A DNA stretch of 64,000 bases from Thysanoteuthis rhombus (Eukaryota > Mollusca > Cephalopoda > Oegopsida > Thysanoteuthidae). Shown here piece by piece: positions 50,310 through 61,815 of this stretch (its first letter is position 1; each line of letters begins with the position of its first letter). The notes under the pieces were generated by a model. The model had not been told where the DNA came from. It searched no databases and was given only the letters and a program-made list of their open reading frames with translations. The position numbers were made by a program, and so were the translations under genes. The stretch is from the NCBI GenBank assembly GCA_963457665.1, contig OY735212.1, forward strand, positions 60,644,323-60,708,322, given 5' to 3'.

Positions 50310-53184
50310 TCATTTTTTTTTTTTGTTTTGCTTGTTTGTGTATTATCACAGAATATGTTTTCCTTTTGTCATAGATTTTACTGAAATTCAAAACTAGAAT
50401 TTTCTCAACTTTTCTTTTAAATGATTATTCTCTGACCCACTTAAATGATAATTCTAATATACCTTTTCCATGAGAAGATTTTTTTCTTTTTTTTTCTTCT
50501 TTTTTGTGTTTTTTTTTTTTTAGATAATGATGTGGAAGATGGCAGAAAACATATATAAGACATTAAATACAGTAATTTGTATGAACATGTAAATTTTGGA
50601 AAAATGTATAATTATAAGCCTTTTTTCTGATTTAAAGATGAGACTTTAAACCGAAGCCAATCTTAATTATTCAATGTAATATTATCTATGAATAACAATT
50701 TTAGTTAAATGTTTTTTCAAGAGTAAAGGTTTTCATTCAACAAAACATTTTCTCTAAGCTAATGGCTACATTCCAATGAAATGGCTCCTGTAGCAATATG
50801 GCTGCTTCAGTGGCAAGATGGCAGTTGTATAAATAGCTGCTTTCCAGAGGCTAGAAACACACTGCTTGATATCAGCCATAAACAGCCTTCCTTATCAATC
50901 AAAACACAAGATCACCAATTGACATATTAGCATGACTACTGATTGGATAATCCTGTTTCTTATTGTCAGCCAGATTTTGGCAGAATTTTTTTTACCCCAC
51001 CGTTTTTGTTTCAAATCATTCATGTTTATGATAACATCTATAGATTGAACTGGTTAAATTTGATGGTTACCTTGGTTGGATGGACATTGACAGTCACACA
51101 GCTATGGGCTACACACTTGCTTCATTTGGTTTCCACCAAAATTTTCAGTAAGGTTGATGTTTTAATTACAATTTTTCTTGGTAATGGTCGGGTCTTGCTC
51201 ATCTGGTTGATGGGCATTTCTTTGAGTATGATGCTTCTGCATCAGGACTTTATCTTGGGTCCATTTATTCCTGCAATGGAAGTCTGATGAAAATTATATC
51301 GTCAATGTTGAAACAGTTTGTCTGCAAACAGATGAAATAAGAGAGTCTTGTCAAAGTTATTGTCAGATCTGTAACTGAAACTGAAGTTATATGCTAGAAT
51401 GGTTGTTGCCCATCATTGCAGTCAGTTAGCAGTCATTGAATGATACACATTTTTTGCAGGAATTGTCTCTTAATAACTAAAAAATATTGAATAAGAATGA
51501 GTTGTTTCTTGTGAAATACTAATTGTCAGTGAAGGTGCAAGCATTTGTAAATATCACGAAATGACTTGCTCTAAACCTTATGGTTCTTTTTGTATACTTT
51601 ACTTGGCATGAAATTTCCTTTCAACAATATACAGTATGTTCATATTCTATGAAACTTAAAATTTTGTTTTTTTTTTATGACTTGGGCATCAGAGTGAAAA
51701 TCTGTCATTATTAAAGATGGTGATAAAAACTTTTTGCAACTGATCTGGAATGTCTGCCCAAGATATTCTTACTCACTGAAGTTCCTTCTGGAAAGTATTA
51801 TTGGTTTCATTAGTTGACTTAGAAATCTGTACAGGGCTCTATTACAGTGCCAGGACTATTGGAAATATCTTCTGCATTGAAGGTAGTTATTGTTGCTGTG
51901 AATTGTTATGTCCTTGGTTGTGATTGTAGATGACAGGAGTTTTCTTTATGGCCTTTAATGCAGAGTTCTATCCTTTGCAGTGCCAGCAAGCCCATTCAGG
52001 AGCAATCATATTATATAAGATTATTTTGTTTCTGTGACTTTTGGGGTGGTATATTGGCACTGATTGCACCAGAAGAATTGGAGTAGAATAATGGAAAGGC
52101 CGTTGGACTATTGATGAATTATGTTTTAGTTTTAATAACTACTCACATTCTGTTGTTGGTGTCTTGAAGGCAATTTCTGGTTTCTGTTTGGTATTCCGGC
52201 TTGATGTCTAAATCATCCTTTGATGATTGCATTCCACAAAGGAAGATTAAGTATTTGAACTGTCATGCTATGATGCTTGATATATCATGTCAACCATGTG
52301 TCACAAAATCATTGGATGCTCTTTTTCAACATTTTTAGACAGACATTATCCAATAGTGACAACTGCTTGCCAAAAAGAGCTCACAATATTGATGGTTTCT
52401 TAGAAATAATGCCCTGAAAATATAATTTCTGAATCTTTCATGCTCTATTATTTCTAATTTCAAGACAATGCACAGCTTCATATTGGCTGTAAGCTTTCTT
52501 CCTCTTTGAGTATGAGAATGTAAGGTTATCAGTTGAAATAAACTAGTACGTTCTATTACTTCTGATTTGATTGTCTTGCTCCTGTTATAGCCAGCACTCA
52601 AGAAGGTGTACTATTGCCAAACAGCACACAAATATTTGAAAAAGTGCCTCATTTTTGCTAACTTCAGAACAGGTATTTTATTTTACCATTTTGAATTTTT
52701 AGCAGCATAAATGATCTCTATATACTGTTATATTTTTTTTAAAAACATTGGAATAATTCATGATTATTTTATGAAAGCATGTTTAGGCCTTTAGTAGATT
52801 TAGTAGTTGTCTATATAGATGATATTCAATTTGAATGCATGTTCTTCAGTGTGTGCATCTCAAAATGGATCTTCTTTGATGTATATTGCCATTTCTTTAT
52901 CACTTCTTCTCACAACAGTTTAAACTCTGTTGCTGGGTTTGGGTTATTCATATGTTTTAACGTTTATATGAATATACCTTTGTATCTGGAGTTCATCCAA
53001 CTCTATCCATTCTTAGTTGGGAGTTTCAATTTTCAATACAAGTTTATACTAAATTGGCCCTTGGTTTTGTCTGCCAACATGCTTCTTTGGGGAGGGGGGG
53101 GGGCTGGAATTTTAGGCATCATACCCCAACAAAAGGCAAGAGGAGTAACTTTTCATTGATCATCCCCTTTTCCAATTTTTTGAT
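50310..53184. other. Noncoding stretch, partly GC-richer
   Basis: Between about 50760 and 52600 the DNA is less AT-rich than average and has several broken 80-130 codon frames on both strands, suggesting a very old repeat or a decayed gene. I recognise no domain. A poly-G run lies at 53090-53102. Confidence 0.4.
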
Positions 53185-54475
53185 AATTTTTAATAGTTTG
53201 TTTTTTACCTTATATACTGCATATGTACACGCACTCACACGCACATATGCAAACACATATACACACGCTATACATGCAACATACATACTAAATGCATGAC
53301 GTAAAAAATCAAATTAAAAGAGGAAAAGAATTGCTTTACTTGTACTAAGTGTGCTGAAACACAACCATTTTATACTTATGAATACGCATGTTGCATACTC
53401 AAATGTACACATTCACAAACATATGCGCATACTCTATATGCCATTGAAATAATACACATGTGCACACAGCTTATACACATATATACACCATGTATGTAAA
53501 CTACATGTATGCTTACATACATACTAACCTCCTACTTGCATAATGCATTCTCTCATCTATACTTGCTCACACATGATACATATGCACACACGGACATATT
53601 TTCCTTATATGCATACACATAAAAGTATATAAACACTTCATGCAAGCACATAGTACAAAATGCGTATATACATAAACATATAAGAACATGCTCACATGTA
53701 TCTAATTGCTACATATGTTCACACATACACGTAAACACACGTGGCAAATTATCACACAAATTATAAACACATATACTTATGCACTTATGCAATTTACACA
53801 TACATACCATAAATACATATATATAAATGACATATATACTTACATATAGATATATGCAGACACTATACAGATATATGCCACATACATATAAAATATTCAT
53901 ATATACATTCAGACACATGCCACCTGTGTATGTGTGTTAATGTGTCCCACGTGACGAGTACATTTATACGTGTATGTATGTGGAAAGCGTCCACATATTT
54001 TTTGAGTGTATGTATATGTGTGCATTTATGGTGTATGTGTTATCTGTGTGCATAGCAAGTGTATGTGACTTGTGCATGTTTGAGTATAGTGTATATGTGT
54101 ATATATATGTTTTGCGTATACGGCACGTGTGTGCACGAAAAGATGGAGCATATATGTATGTGGGTTGTTCATGTTTTCAGATGGTATGTGCATGTGTATT
54201 ATGTGTGTGGCATATTGAGTGTGTGTGCATGTGTACTTGTGAATATGTAGCATCTATGTGTTATTTGTATGAATTGCATTTTGGTTTAAGCATATTTAGT
54301 ACGAGTATAGCAATTCTTTTTCACCTTTGAATTTATCATTTAATTTTTTTGTGTCATATGGTATGTGCCTATGTTGTATGTGCGTGGTGTGTAGAGCGTG
54401 TGTTTGTGTAAGTGTTTCTGCATGTCTGTCTGTGTACATATCCGTATGTAGGATAAAAAACAAACTTTTAAAAAG
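53185..54475. repeat. 1.3-kb imperfect palindrome of CA/GT-rich DNA
   Basis: The left arm (53185 to ~53930) is CA-rich and the right arm (~53930 to 54475) is GT-rich. The arms are not just simple repeat: unique blocks are mirrored. Left AAAAGAATTGCTTTACTTGT, then ACTAAGTGTGC, matches the complement of the right arm (AAAAGAATTGCTATACTCGT, then ACTAAATATGC, near 54300-54325). At the outer ends left AATAGTTTGTTTTTTACCTT matches the complement of 54450-54475 (AAAAGTTTGTTTTTTATCCT). The many Cys/Tyr/Val-rich frames here are artefacts. Confidence 0.8.
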
Positions 54476-54708
54476 TAAGATTAACGACAACAGATACTTA
54501 GCAACATTTTATATAAAAAGTATACTATGTGGGGCTGATGGGAGGCTCATGTACATATATATGCATGTACATATGTGTAAGTAGCATGTGTGTATATATG
54601 TACAAATGGATCCTATGCTTTGGACGTTACATTGGCCTTTTTTGCTTGTCATGGACCTATTAAAAATTGAACGTTTTGACTTGTAACTGTCAAGATAAAT
54701 GTCTAAAA
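54476..54708. other. Short noncoding spacer
   Basis: Contains TG/TA-rich DNA at 54540-54603 with a TGTACATATATATGCATGTA palindrome. Nothing else recognised. Confidence 0.5.
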
Positions 54709-55685
54709 AGCTCATCATCATCAGTCATTTATCATCCGTCGTTGGAATTAGACCTTCCTCAGGATCTGCCACAATACTCTATCATGGATGTTATGGAGCC
54801 AGTATTTTCTGAATTTGTCCAATTCATCTTTCCATCTTGTATTCTGTTGGCCTCAGTTTTGCATGTGATCTCTGGGGATCCATATTGTGATTTGTAATGT
54901 CCAGCAGTTGTCTGCCATTCTTGCAACATGGCCTGCCTATTGCCGTTCAAGATTTTTAATAGATTCTATGATGTCTCGGACTTCCGTTCTCTTCCTGATA
55001 TAATGTGCTGTCTTGTGATCTCTCCATGTGAGGTTGAGCATGATTCTCTCATGCGCGCATCGCATGCTTCTCAGTTTGCAGGTCTATCTCTTGATTGAGT
55101 TCCATGTTCCAGTTCCATAAGTGACTATTGGGAGGATGCATTGGTTGTATACTCTTCTTTTTAGGATTATCGGATCATCTGGTTTTTTAAAGTTGAGTTT
55201 GCTGAAGGCCTGCCATCCTAGAGTGATTCTTTGCTTGATTTCTTCTTCTTTTGAGGATCTCATAGAGATATGTTGTCCAAGGGAGATGTAGTGGTCTACT
55301 TTCCCAAGTTTTGTATCTCTGATTTTGACAGTTATGTCCTTACTCTCGATGTGATTGTTGCACATGACTTTTGTTTTTCTGAAGTTCATGTGTTGGCCAA
55401 CTTTTTTGTTTTCTTCGTTTAGTTCATCTAGCATTAGTTGGAGGTTGTGTAGGTTTTCTGTGAAAAGGACAATGTCATCTGCAAATCTGTGGTTGCTCAG
55501 ATATTCACCGTCTATTTTGATTTCTCTATTTTCCCTATCCAGGTTACGGAAGACCTTCTTGAAGCAGGCCGACAAGAGTTTGGATGAGCTGGTATCACCT
55601 TGCCTTACTCTTTTCCGGTGCTGGAAGGGTTCAGAGTCTTTATGTAGCCTGATAAAGAAGTTGCTGTGCAAGTCACTGCAAAAAT
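54709..55685 (-). pseudogene. RTE-type LINE: 3' half with reverse transcriptase
   Basis: This is the best-preserved transposon gene in the window. The 202-codon minus frame (55692-55084) reads into the element from non-element DNA at about 55685. It contains the RT signature: RVRQGDTSSSKLLSACF (residues 28-43), the GEYLSNHRFADDIVLF catalytic box (62-77, FADD at 70-73), ELNEENKKVGQHMNFRKTKV (92-111) and LGQHI near 140. After a stop the translation continues in other frames to MLNLTWRDHKTAHYIRKRTE (~55050-54990), DIIESI and HVARMADN. It ends near 54709 in a (TGA)n-like tail, typical of RTE elements. The endonuclease and N-terminal RT palm are missing (5' truncation), and at least two frame breaks make it inactive. 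Confidence 0.85.
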
Positions 55686-56581
55686 ATATCAAATTTGTAT
55701 TTTATGCAAGAAATTTTTTTTCCCAAGGTGTGTTATCTTCTAGTTTGTTGATAAATATACATATCTTGAAAAGCAAATGAACATTCCATTGTTTGCTACT
55801 TTATCTATAATATCAATTGATCATAATCACAATTCATTTTGGATCTGCATATAAAACAATGATGGTATGTGTTTATTTTGTTATATCTTGGCTGATATCT
55901 TATGCTTGTTATCGCAACACTCCAGGTCGAGATACTCTGACCACCAGCGCAAGCAGTGCAAATTCAGAAATAAAGTAGCTTCTGACGAGATTAAAACATG
56001 TATCATGCACCTGTAGCACTCGTCTTTCATGGGCCTCAATGTTTAATCAAAGTACCACCTACAGTCGCACTCTGTTCGCTTTAGTGGTGGAAGAATATGA
56101 TTTCTCAGTGTTTAATATAAAGCAACAATAATAAATGGAGTAAAACTGATTATGGAATAATAGTGAAAATACATTTTACTATGTGTCATTGTTCATGCTC
56201 TTACAAAATTTGCTCTTAGATTATTCATGAAGTGTCTCTAAAATGATAAAGCATATCTGATGTTTGGTCATCTTATGTTCTAGTTATTTAAAAATTTCAG
56301 CGACAATTAATACAATTTTGTACTTAGATTAGTAGCATTGAATATTTTTAATGTTTTGTACAATTTGCATTATTGATTGCATTTTGAAACTTGTGTATGC
56401 ACGCTCAAACATTCTTTCTTTCGGATCCAATAATTGATCTTCTACTGCTAACTAATCAGTAATACTTCGTTTTATAGAAAAAAAAAATTTGCTTTAAGTA
56501 TGACATGTTTTCGTTCTGTAAGCCTTTGTGTCATGGTGGTAGTAGTAGTGATGAGTGGGCGGTTTCTAGAATGTACCTTAG
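55686..56581. other. AT-rich noncoding stretch
   Basis: A GC-richer patch at 55910-56095 is unidentified. Nothing else recognised. Confidence 0.4.
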
Positions 56582-57030
56582 TAGTATAGTTTAGGTGAGA
56601 TTTTGGGCTGAAATGCTCAAAATGCAAAAACTGGCATATTGGTACAATTTTTTATGCTCTTCCACATGAAAGGACACATGGGATCTAATCAAAATGCTGC
56701 TGCCTTCTTAATTTCAAAATAGCCACCTTAAAATTACATAATTTGCAATATAGTATGGTAGATTAGTCAAAATGGGGGAAAAGTGTTAAATCTAGCATTC
56801 TCCTCCACATAAGAACAGAATACAAATGATCTGACAGAAATCACGGCCACAATCTAAATTTTAAAAAGGCAAACCCAAAATAAAATTTGCAATATAGCAC
56901 AGTATATCAGTTGAAATCTCAAGCAGAAGTGTTCAAAATGAGGGAAAACCATGAAAACTTGCACGCTTGTAGATTTTTTAATACTCTGTCATATAATAAT
57001 ACTCTTTTAGAGATGATGGCTGACACTGAA
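56582..57030 (+). repeat. Left tandem array of the unusual element
   Basis: Three diverged units of about 169, 144 and ~135 bp. Shared blocks: TAG(T/C)A(T/C)(A/G)GT start, AATG(C/G)(T/G)..AAAA, and AATTTGCAATATAG end. Confidence 0.65.
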
Positions 57031-57082
57031 ATAACTTGCTTTTCAATCCTATCAGTAACATAGGAATCATATTGTGATCGCC

Positions 57083-58080
57083 CTATCGCTTCATCTTCTT
57101 GAGACTAGAAACTGATCTTTCATCCATGACCTCCTTTGTATGGATACTAAGGGCCTCATTGCTGCTCTTATCTGTGAATGGCTTTCCTAATTCCTGAAAT
57201 GTTGCAACTTTTGCCTCGACATGGTGTTTTTTAGCTTTTTTAGCATATCTCTTTAAAAGTTTCAAATCTGTAATGATCCAAGAGACTTCTGGACTATGTA
57301 TAATCCTCTTAATCCAACAGATGAGTTGTCTGTTATTGTAATTACACTGCAATCCCCTTTAATTTTTTTGTTTATAAGTTTGGTCCATAGCCATGGTCGA
57401 GAACACATTGACTGATTTTTGTTGCACAAAGTTACCCTTCTCTGATTCCTTATAAACTGATTGTACTTGCTGTTGCAGTAGCACTGTATTTGATACAAAT
57501 GGATTGCTATTGTGCATAGTTTGTATGGTCCTATGAGAACATGTACAGAACAATTTGTCAAAGAGATTGAACGTAGAGTTCAAAATCTGCTCCCCTGAGA
57601 GAACGCACAAATAGAATCAGAGATATCTACCTCTGTTGATATTGCACCAAGATTTGAAGCCCAAGTTTTCAATATCTAATGAAAGAGATCTCTTGGGCTG
57701 TTGTTACACAGATATCTGTAGAATATACAGGGCTGCTGCTGTAACTTGGTGCACATATCAGGACCGTATGAGATATGGTCTTTACAAGACTGCATCTGTT
57801 CAACCAGAGCTTGTGACTTCTAACTGGACAATAATTGCTGTCCATCCACTCCGACTTAAAACATCACCAAGTAATTTCATTTCAATTTGGAAACCTCCCA
57901 TTACCATAATAAATGAGTCCTCACCAAATACATTTGGTCATGCCAATTGGATTTGCTTTAAAATACAGAACACCATTGTTATTACTGGGATCTGTCTTAT
58001 GTACAAATGATCGATGACCTTAGCAACAATCATTATTGTATGTATTATTGTTGCAGCAGTGTGTGCTGGTTCTGCAAGCA
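57083..58080 (-). pseudogene. Decayed gene of an uncharacterised element-borne family
   Basis: Read on the minus strand from ~58080, frames joined across stops and frameshifts give an ordered series of conserved-looking blocks. They are PAHTAATIIHTIMIVAKVID (~58080-58018), GEDSFIMVMGGFQIEMKLLG (~57925-57866), SRSGWTAIIVQLEVTSSG (~57859-57806), VHQVTAAALYIL (~57758-57723), MAMDQTYKQ (~57398-57372), then NSS.GL.R.IHSPEVSWII (~57325-57265) and FQELGKPFTDKSS and HTKEVMDER (~57200-57110). From memory, 'MFGGLHIEMA', 'SGW', 'H.HQVT', 'MALDQ..EQ' and 'EE(M/L)GNPF..DT..IMD' occur in this order in large uncharacterised protein families of cnidarian and molluscan genomes. I know no activity for them. 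The copy is broken and cannot be functional. Confidence 0.6.
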
Positions 58081-58429
58081 AAGCCATAAGATCAACGTGC
58101 AATACTGGTTTGATTTTAGTTGTCTATTGGTATGGTAAGCTGCTCATCACATGGAGCCCCATGTATCAAGTTCCTTTTTTATTTTATTTTAATTTTTTTT
58201 TCCAGTACAAATTCTGATATGACAACCAGCCAGCTTCTGTCTTCTAAGATGTGCGCATGACTGTTGATGGTGTTTGCCTTTGCTCTACTGAAGCAAGTGA
58301 TACTATTTCTGACTGAGGCAAAGATACTGGGGAAATTTCTGAATACTCTGCTGGCAGCTAGCCCATCAATTTTTTGCTGGCAGTATCTGTGCTGATGAGT
58401 ATTGAATATCCCTCCATTCCTAGTTTTTC

Positions 58430-58871
58430 TTGCATTGCAATTTTTGGGGGCAGCGATTTTGAAATCGAGATAGTGGTCACAGTTGTGGTCAAATCATGTG
58501 TGTCCTATTCTTATATAAAAGAGTCTAAAAAAGAAAAACATTTTCACACTTTTTTCATGTTCTGGATAATTTTCACCTCATCTACTGTACTAATTGAAGT
58601 GAATAGGGTTCTCGCTCGCTGCTCTACTAATGCAGCCTTGTGCCTGACTAGACTGAAATTAGTGTCGACAGGTATCCCCCACTTTTCAAAAATTTTCCTG
58701 TATAAACATTGCAATTTTTTTGGCAGCTATTTTAAAATCAAGATGGTTGGCACAACAGTAGACAGATCGTGTGTGTCCTGTTTTTTGTGGAGCATAGAAA
58801 ATTCATTAGTATGCAGATTTTTACACTTTTTTAAAGAAAATTTGAACAATTTTCGCTAAGCTACTGTACTA
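58430..58871 (-). repeat. Right tandem array of the unusual element
   Basis: Two units in the same internal order as the left array but inverted, about 279 bp apart, because unit 1 is separated from unit 2 by ~110 bp of other DNA. Shared blocks: CATTGCAATTTTT.GG(G)CAGC, TTT(G/A)AAATC(G/A)AGAT, CGTGTGTGTCCT, CACTTTTTT and TACTGTACTA. The 161-codon plus frame here is only the array. Confidence 0.65.
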
Positions 58872-58940
58872 TAAATAACTATCTTGGTTGTTTTTCTTGA
58901 GTATTTATTGAAGTTAATTTTTTTTTCTTGTGATAACACC

Positions 58941-58944
<4 letters not shown>

Positions 58945-58982
<38 letters not shown>
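58945..58982. repeat. (TA)n microsatellite
   Basis: About 18 TA units. Confidence 0.95.
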
Positions 58983-58989
<7 letters not shown>

Positions 58990-59053
58990 AATAATATGAG
59001 GTTGTGTTTATAATAAAAGTGCTCAATATTTTTTCAAAATAGAACTTGTATAA

Positions 59054-59411
59054 CTTGCCATCACAATCAATAATTGAACAACCATAGCATCAAAATTTGA
59101 AGTCATGTAAGAAATTGCAATAAAGAATAAATATGGTCAGAATAAATTCTATTTATGACAACAGTGGCATTTAGAATAGAGTTAGAAAAACTTTTAAAAA
59201 ACTCATTAAAATAAGGTCCAGGAAAGGTGAGAAAAGCTTCCTTTTTTTCCAAAAATCAAAAAGAAAATCATTTGTAGAAGGGGAATAGAGGAGTACTGAT
59301 GCCAATTTTCAAATCTGTAGATAAAACAGTATAGGCATATAAACAAACACACAAAATATTTTTCTTAAATCGGTAGAAGCCTTTGCCATCTTTGATGGCT
59401 ATGGTTGTTGC
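59054..59411 (+). mobile_element. Inverted-repeat family 2, copy c
   Basis: CTTGCCATCACAATCAATAA leads to TTGAACAACCATAGC. The interior AATATGGTCAGAATAAATTC and TATTTATGAC is near-identical to copy a, and the right end is GGCTATGGTTGTTGC. The best-preserved left half in the family. Confidence 0.8.
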
Positions 59412-60344
59412 ATAATATACATATCGAAATTCAAATCCAGAACACTGATGAAGAAAAATAACATACAAAATAGGGTATATATAAGATCACATATTTTTTT
59501 ATGACAACTCACTTCATAATCGCTATGAAGTTGCAAACAAATTCATTGCGAGTATTTTATATATATATGATTATTATCATTATTAAGAAAGTTTTTTCCT
59601 CTTTTATTTTCCCGAAATTCTAAAGTTTACTTTTTTTGTACATTCAGTGGCGTATCATTGAAAAATTAGGGTTTTCTTATTTTCTTATTTTTTTTATAAT
59701 CAAAAAGTTTTCATGGCAATTTATTGTTTTTTTCTGTTGGAAATATATTGTTGAAAAATATTCAAGTCTCAATTCTGTTTCTCCAAAAATACCCAGTTAA
59801 GTTTAGGGAAGCTATCCTAAAAATCAACAAATTCAAAGGAAAAGCTCAAACCATTTCACTTTCAAATCAGGAAGAAGCAAAAAATCAAAATAAACCAACA
59901 TTTTTATATAAAAATCTGTTATAAAAAAAAAAGTAAATTTAATGGCTTGAATTGAACTCTTTTTGCCATATCTGGAGTTTATATATTGAAAGAAAATTCA
60001 TTTCAAATGTTTTTCACCATTTAGTATTTTTTACAACACATTTCTCCATACAGAAAAAAATAATGAAAATTCACTGTTCCATTTCAGGTGTTAATACAGG
60101 TATATGTACCTCAAAAGATACAATCTATAATTTTTTTTTTTTAAAGCTACATTATATCCCAAATTGATTATTGATTCTTATCCTCAAGGTTTATCTCCTT
60201 CTCGGAAAACTGCTAACAATTGTATTTCCTCATATTCTGTTGCGACTGGGTGTTGGGGGATTTTGGTATGCTTAACAGCTCCTAAAATTTGTAAATGTGG
60301 ATTCAAGTTCACAAGTTTAGGATTTCATAATAGATAAATATCAC
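59412..60344. other. AT-rich noncoding stretch
   Basis: Nothing recognised. The two ~70-codon frames are K/F/I-rich without context. Confidence 0.5.
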
Positions 60345-60722
60345 ATTCTTGCATCATGACCAGCCCATTGCCATTTGAGTTTTTACGATGGATTATATTA
60401 TATCTTCGACTCCTGTTTTTCCTGTAATGTACTTTGCTGTCTTATGATCTCTCCATGTGAAGTTGAGCATGATTCTCTCATATGCATGTTACATGGTTCT
60501 CAGTTTGAGGGTTAATCTTTTGGTAAGGTTCTGTGTCTGGACATCACAACTAACAATGTGGATCCCCAGAGATCATTTGTGAAACTGTGGCCTTTATTAT
60601 AGGATGGTGTAAGACAAGTTCAGAATGTGCTGGCTCCGCGAAACCCATGATCAAACAATCTGGTGAATCTCGGGAAAGGTCTATGTCCAACAATGGATGC
60701 TAAAAGGCATGATGATAATGAA
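60345..60722 (+). mobile_element. RTE LINE 3' fragment with 5' inversion
   Basis: Minus-strand sequence from ~60556 down to 60345 encodes the RTE C-terminal region (TKRLTLKLRT, then ERIMLNFTWRDHKTAKYITG, then an AGHDARM-like end). Directly adjacent, the plus strand 60557-60722 carries the following part, WIPRDH... to a GATGATAATGAAA tail, matching the 54.7-54.9 kb RTE copy in order. The upstream part is therefore inverted relative to the 3' end, with about 30 bp lost at the junction. This is the structure produced by twin priming during LINE integration. Confidence 0.7.
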
Positions 60723-61715
60723 ATATCCCATCCTTGCTACTTCAGACAGAAAATCTGCTCAGAACCCAATGATTCATAGTAATTCAATGGTAAGCAGGTT
60801 CCAAAAAAAGTCTTATCTTTGTATTTTTAAGATATGCAGAAAACTTGTCTATATAAGATAATGAATTACAATACCCTGTTCTGAGAAAAATTCTTTTTTA
60901 TTATTAACATTTTTAGTGATAGGAAGACAATGTGGAGCACTGAAAAGCAAAAATTAGGGCTCTAGAAGTAATAGTTGGAAATTAGGGGTGAATAAGTCCA
61001 TGTATCTTTTGAGATTATATGTATTGAAAAAAGAAAAAATTTAGCTATTATTAAAAGTATGATTTCTTTTTTTTTTCATATCATTAGAATTCCCTGAGAA
61101 GAAAATATTATTAGGTAATAGCATTCATTTAAACAAAAGAAAAACAAAAGATTTCACACCTCAGATTTCATGCAAAAACTAAATTTTGCGTATCTTTTGA
61201 GGTCCAAACACCTGTATCTAATCTTCAATTTTCTTTCTTTTTATTTTTCTTCAGCTCAAGTGCATGTGTATATATACAAAGGAATAATTTATTGTTTTCT
61301 CAATTTGCTTCCTGGAAAATGAAATCATCACATTCTTCTTCAATTACATTTCCTTTTATAATGGTCCATGTCACTCCTCTGTCTATCAACACAAGGAAAT
61401 TCGATTTGTCCACATAATTACTGTGATATTTCAAAAAGTCATGATATATACAATCATTCATGGTCAGTTTCATTTACTACTATCGTTGCAATTATTATCC
61501 AAATAATTCCTTACTGTTTGCTGCGTGATTTTTTTTTTTTCATTCCAGTTGAAAATTTCTTTAATTTACAGTGTGAAGGAATTCATGTAATGTGTCTGTT
61601 GATTTATCTTTGAATATTTGGATTGTCAATCAATGCATATTAGTAAGCTATGCTATTCCATTGAGATATATGAAAACCAAATTCTTTTATACATCTTGTT
61701 CTATGCATTAGTTCT
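60723..61715. other. AT-rich noncoding stretch
   Basis: Nothing recognised. The 81-codon plus frame at 61368 lacks splice context. Confidence 0.5.
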
Positions 61716-61719
61716 TTGA

Positions 61720-61815
<96 letters not shown>
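61716..61815. repeat. (TA)n(GT)n microsatellite
   Basis: About 43 TA units followed by (GT)6, the longest pure TA run in the window. Confidence 0.95.

Larger units (their letters stand above)
56582..58871 (-). mobile_element. Unusual mobile element with inverted tandem-repeat ends
   Basis: The left array has three tandem units starting at 56582, 56751 and 56895 (TAGTATAGTTTAGGTGAGAT, then TGAAATGCTCAAAATG... and ending AATTTGCAATATAG). The right array has two related units in reverse orientation, ending at 58592 and 58871. The complement of the last reads TAGTACAGTAGCTTAGCGAA and ends ATTTTAAAATAGCTGCCAAA, then AATTGCAAT, matching the left units (TTTCAAAATAGCCACCTTAA). The arrays flank a decayed minus-strand gene at about 58080-57083. 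Arrays of subunits as terminal repeats recall Foldback-type or long-terminal-repeat DNA transposons, but the gene does not match a transposase I can name. Confidence 0.65.

Noticed and set aside
53709..54490. Cys/Val/Tyr-rich frames of 60-118 codons
   Set aside because: They arise from CA/GT-rich palindromic DNA, occur in several frames simultaneously and have no splice context.
55355..55780. 141-codon plus-strand ORF
   Set aside because: Antisense shadow of the RTE reverse transcriptase.
57636..58010. 124-codon plus-strand ORF
   Set aside because: It is the antisense of the GGFQIEM/SGW/HQVT region. The minus-strand reading carries the conserved-looking motifs.
58374..58859. 161-codon plus-strand ORF
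   Set aside because: It lies across the two inverted repeat units of the unusual element. The gene-like signal of that element is on the minus strand.
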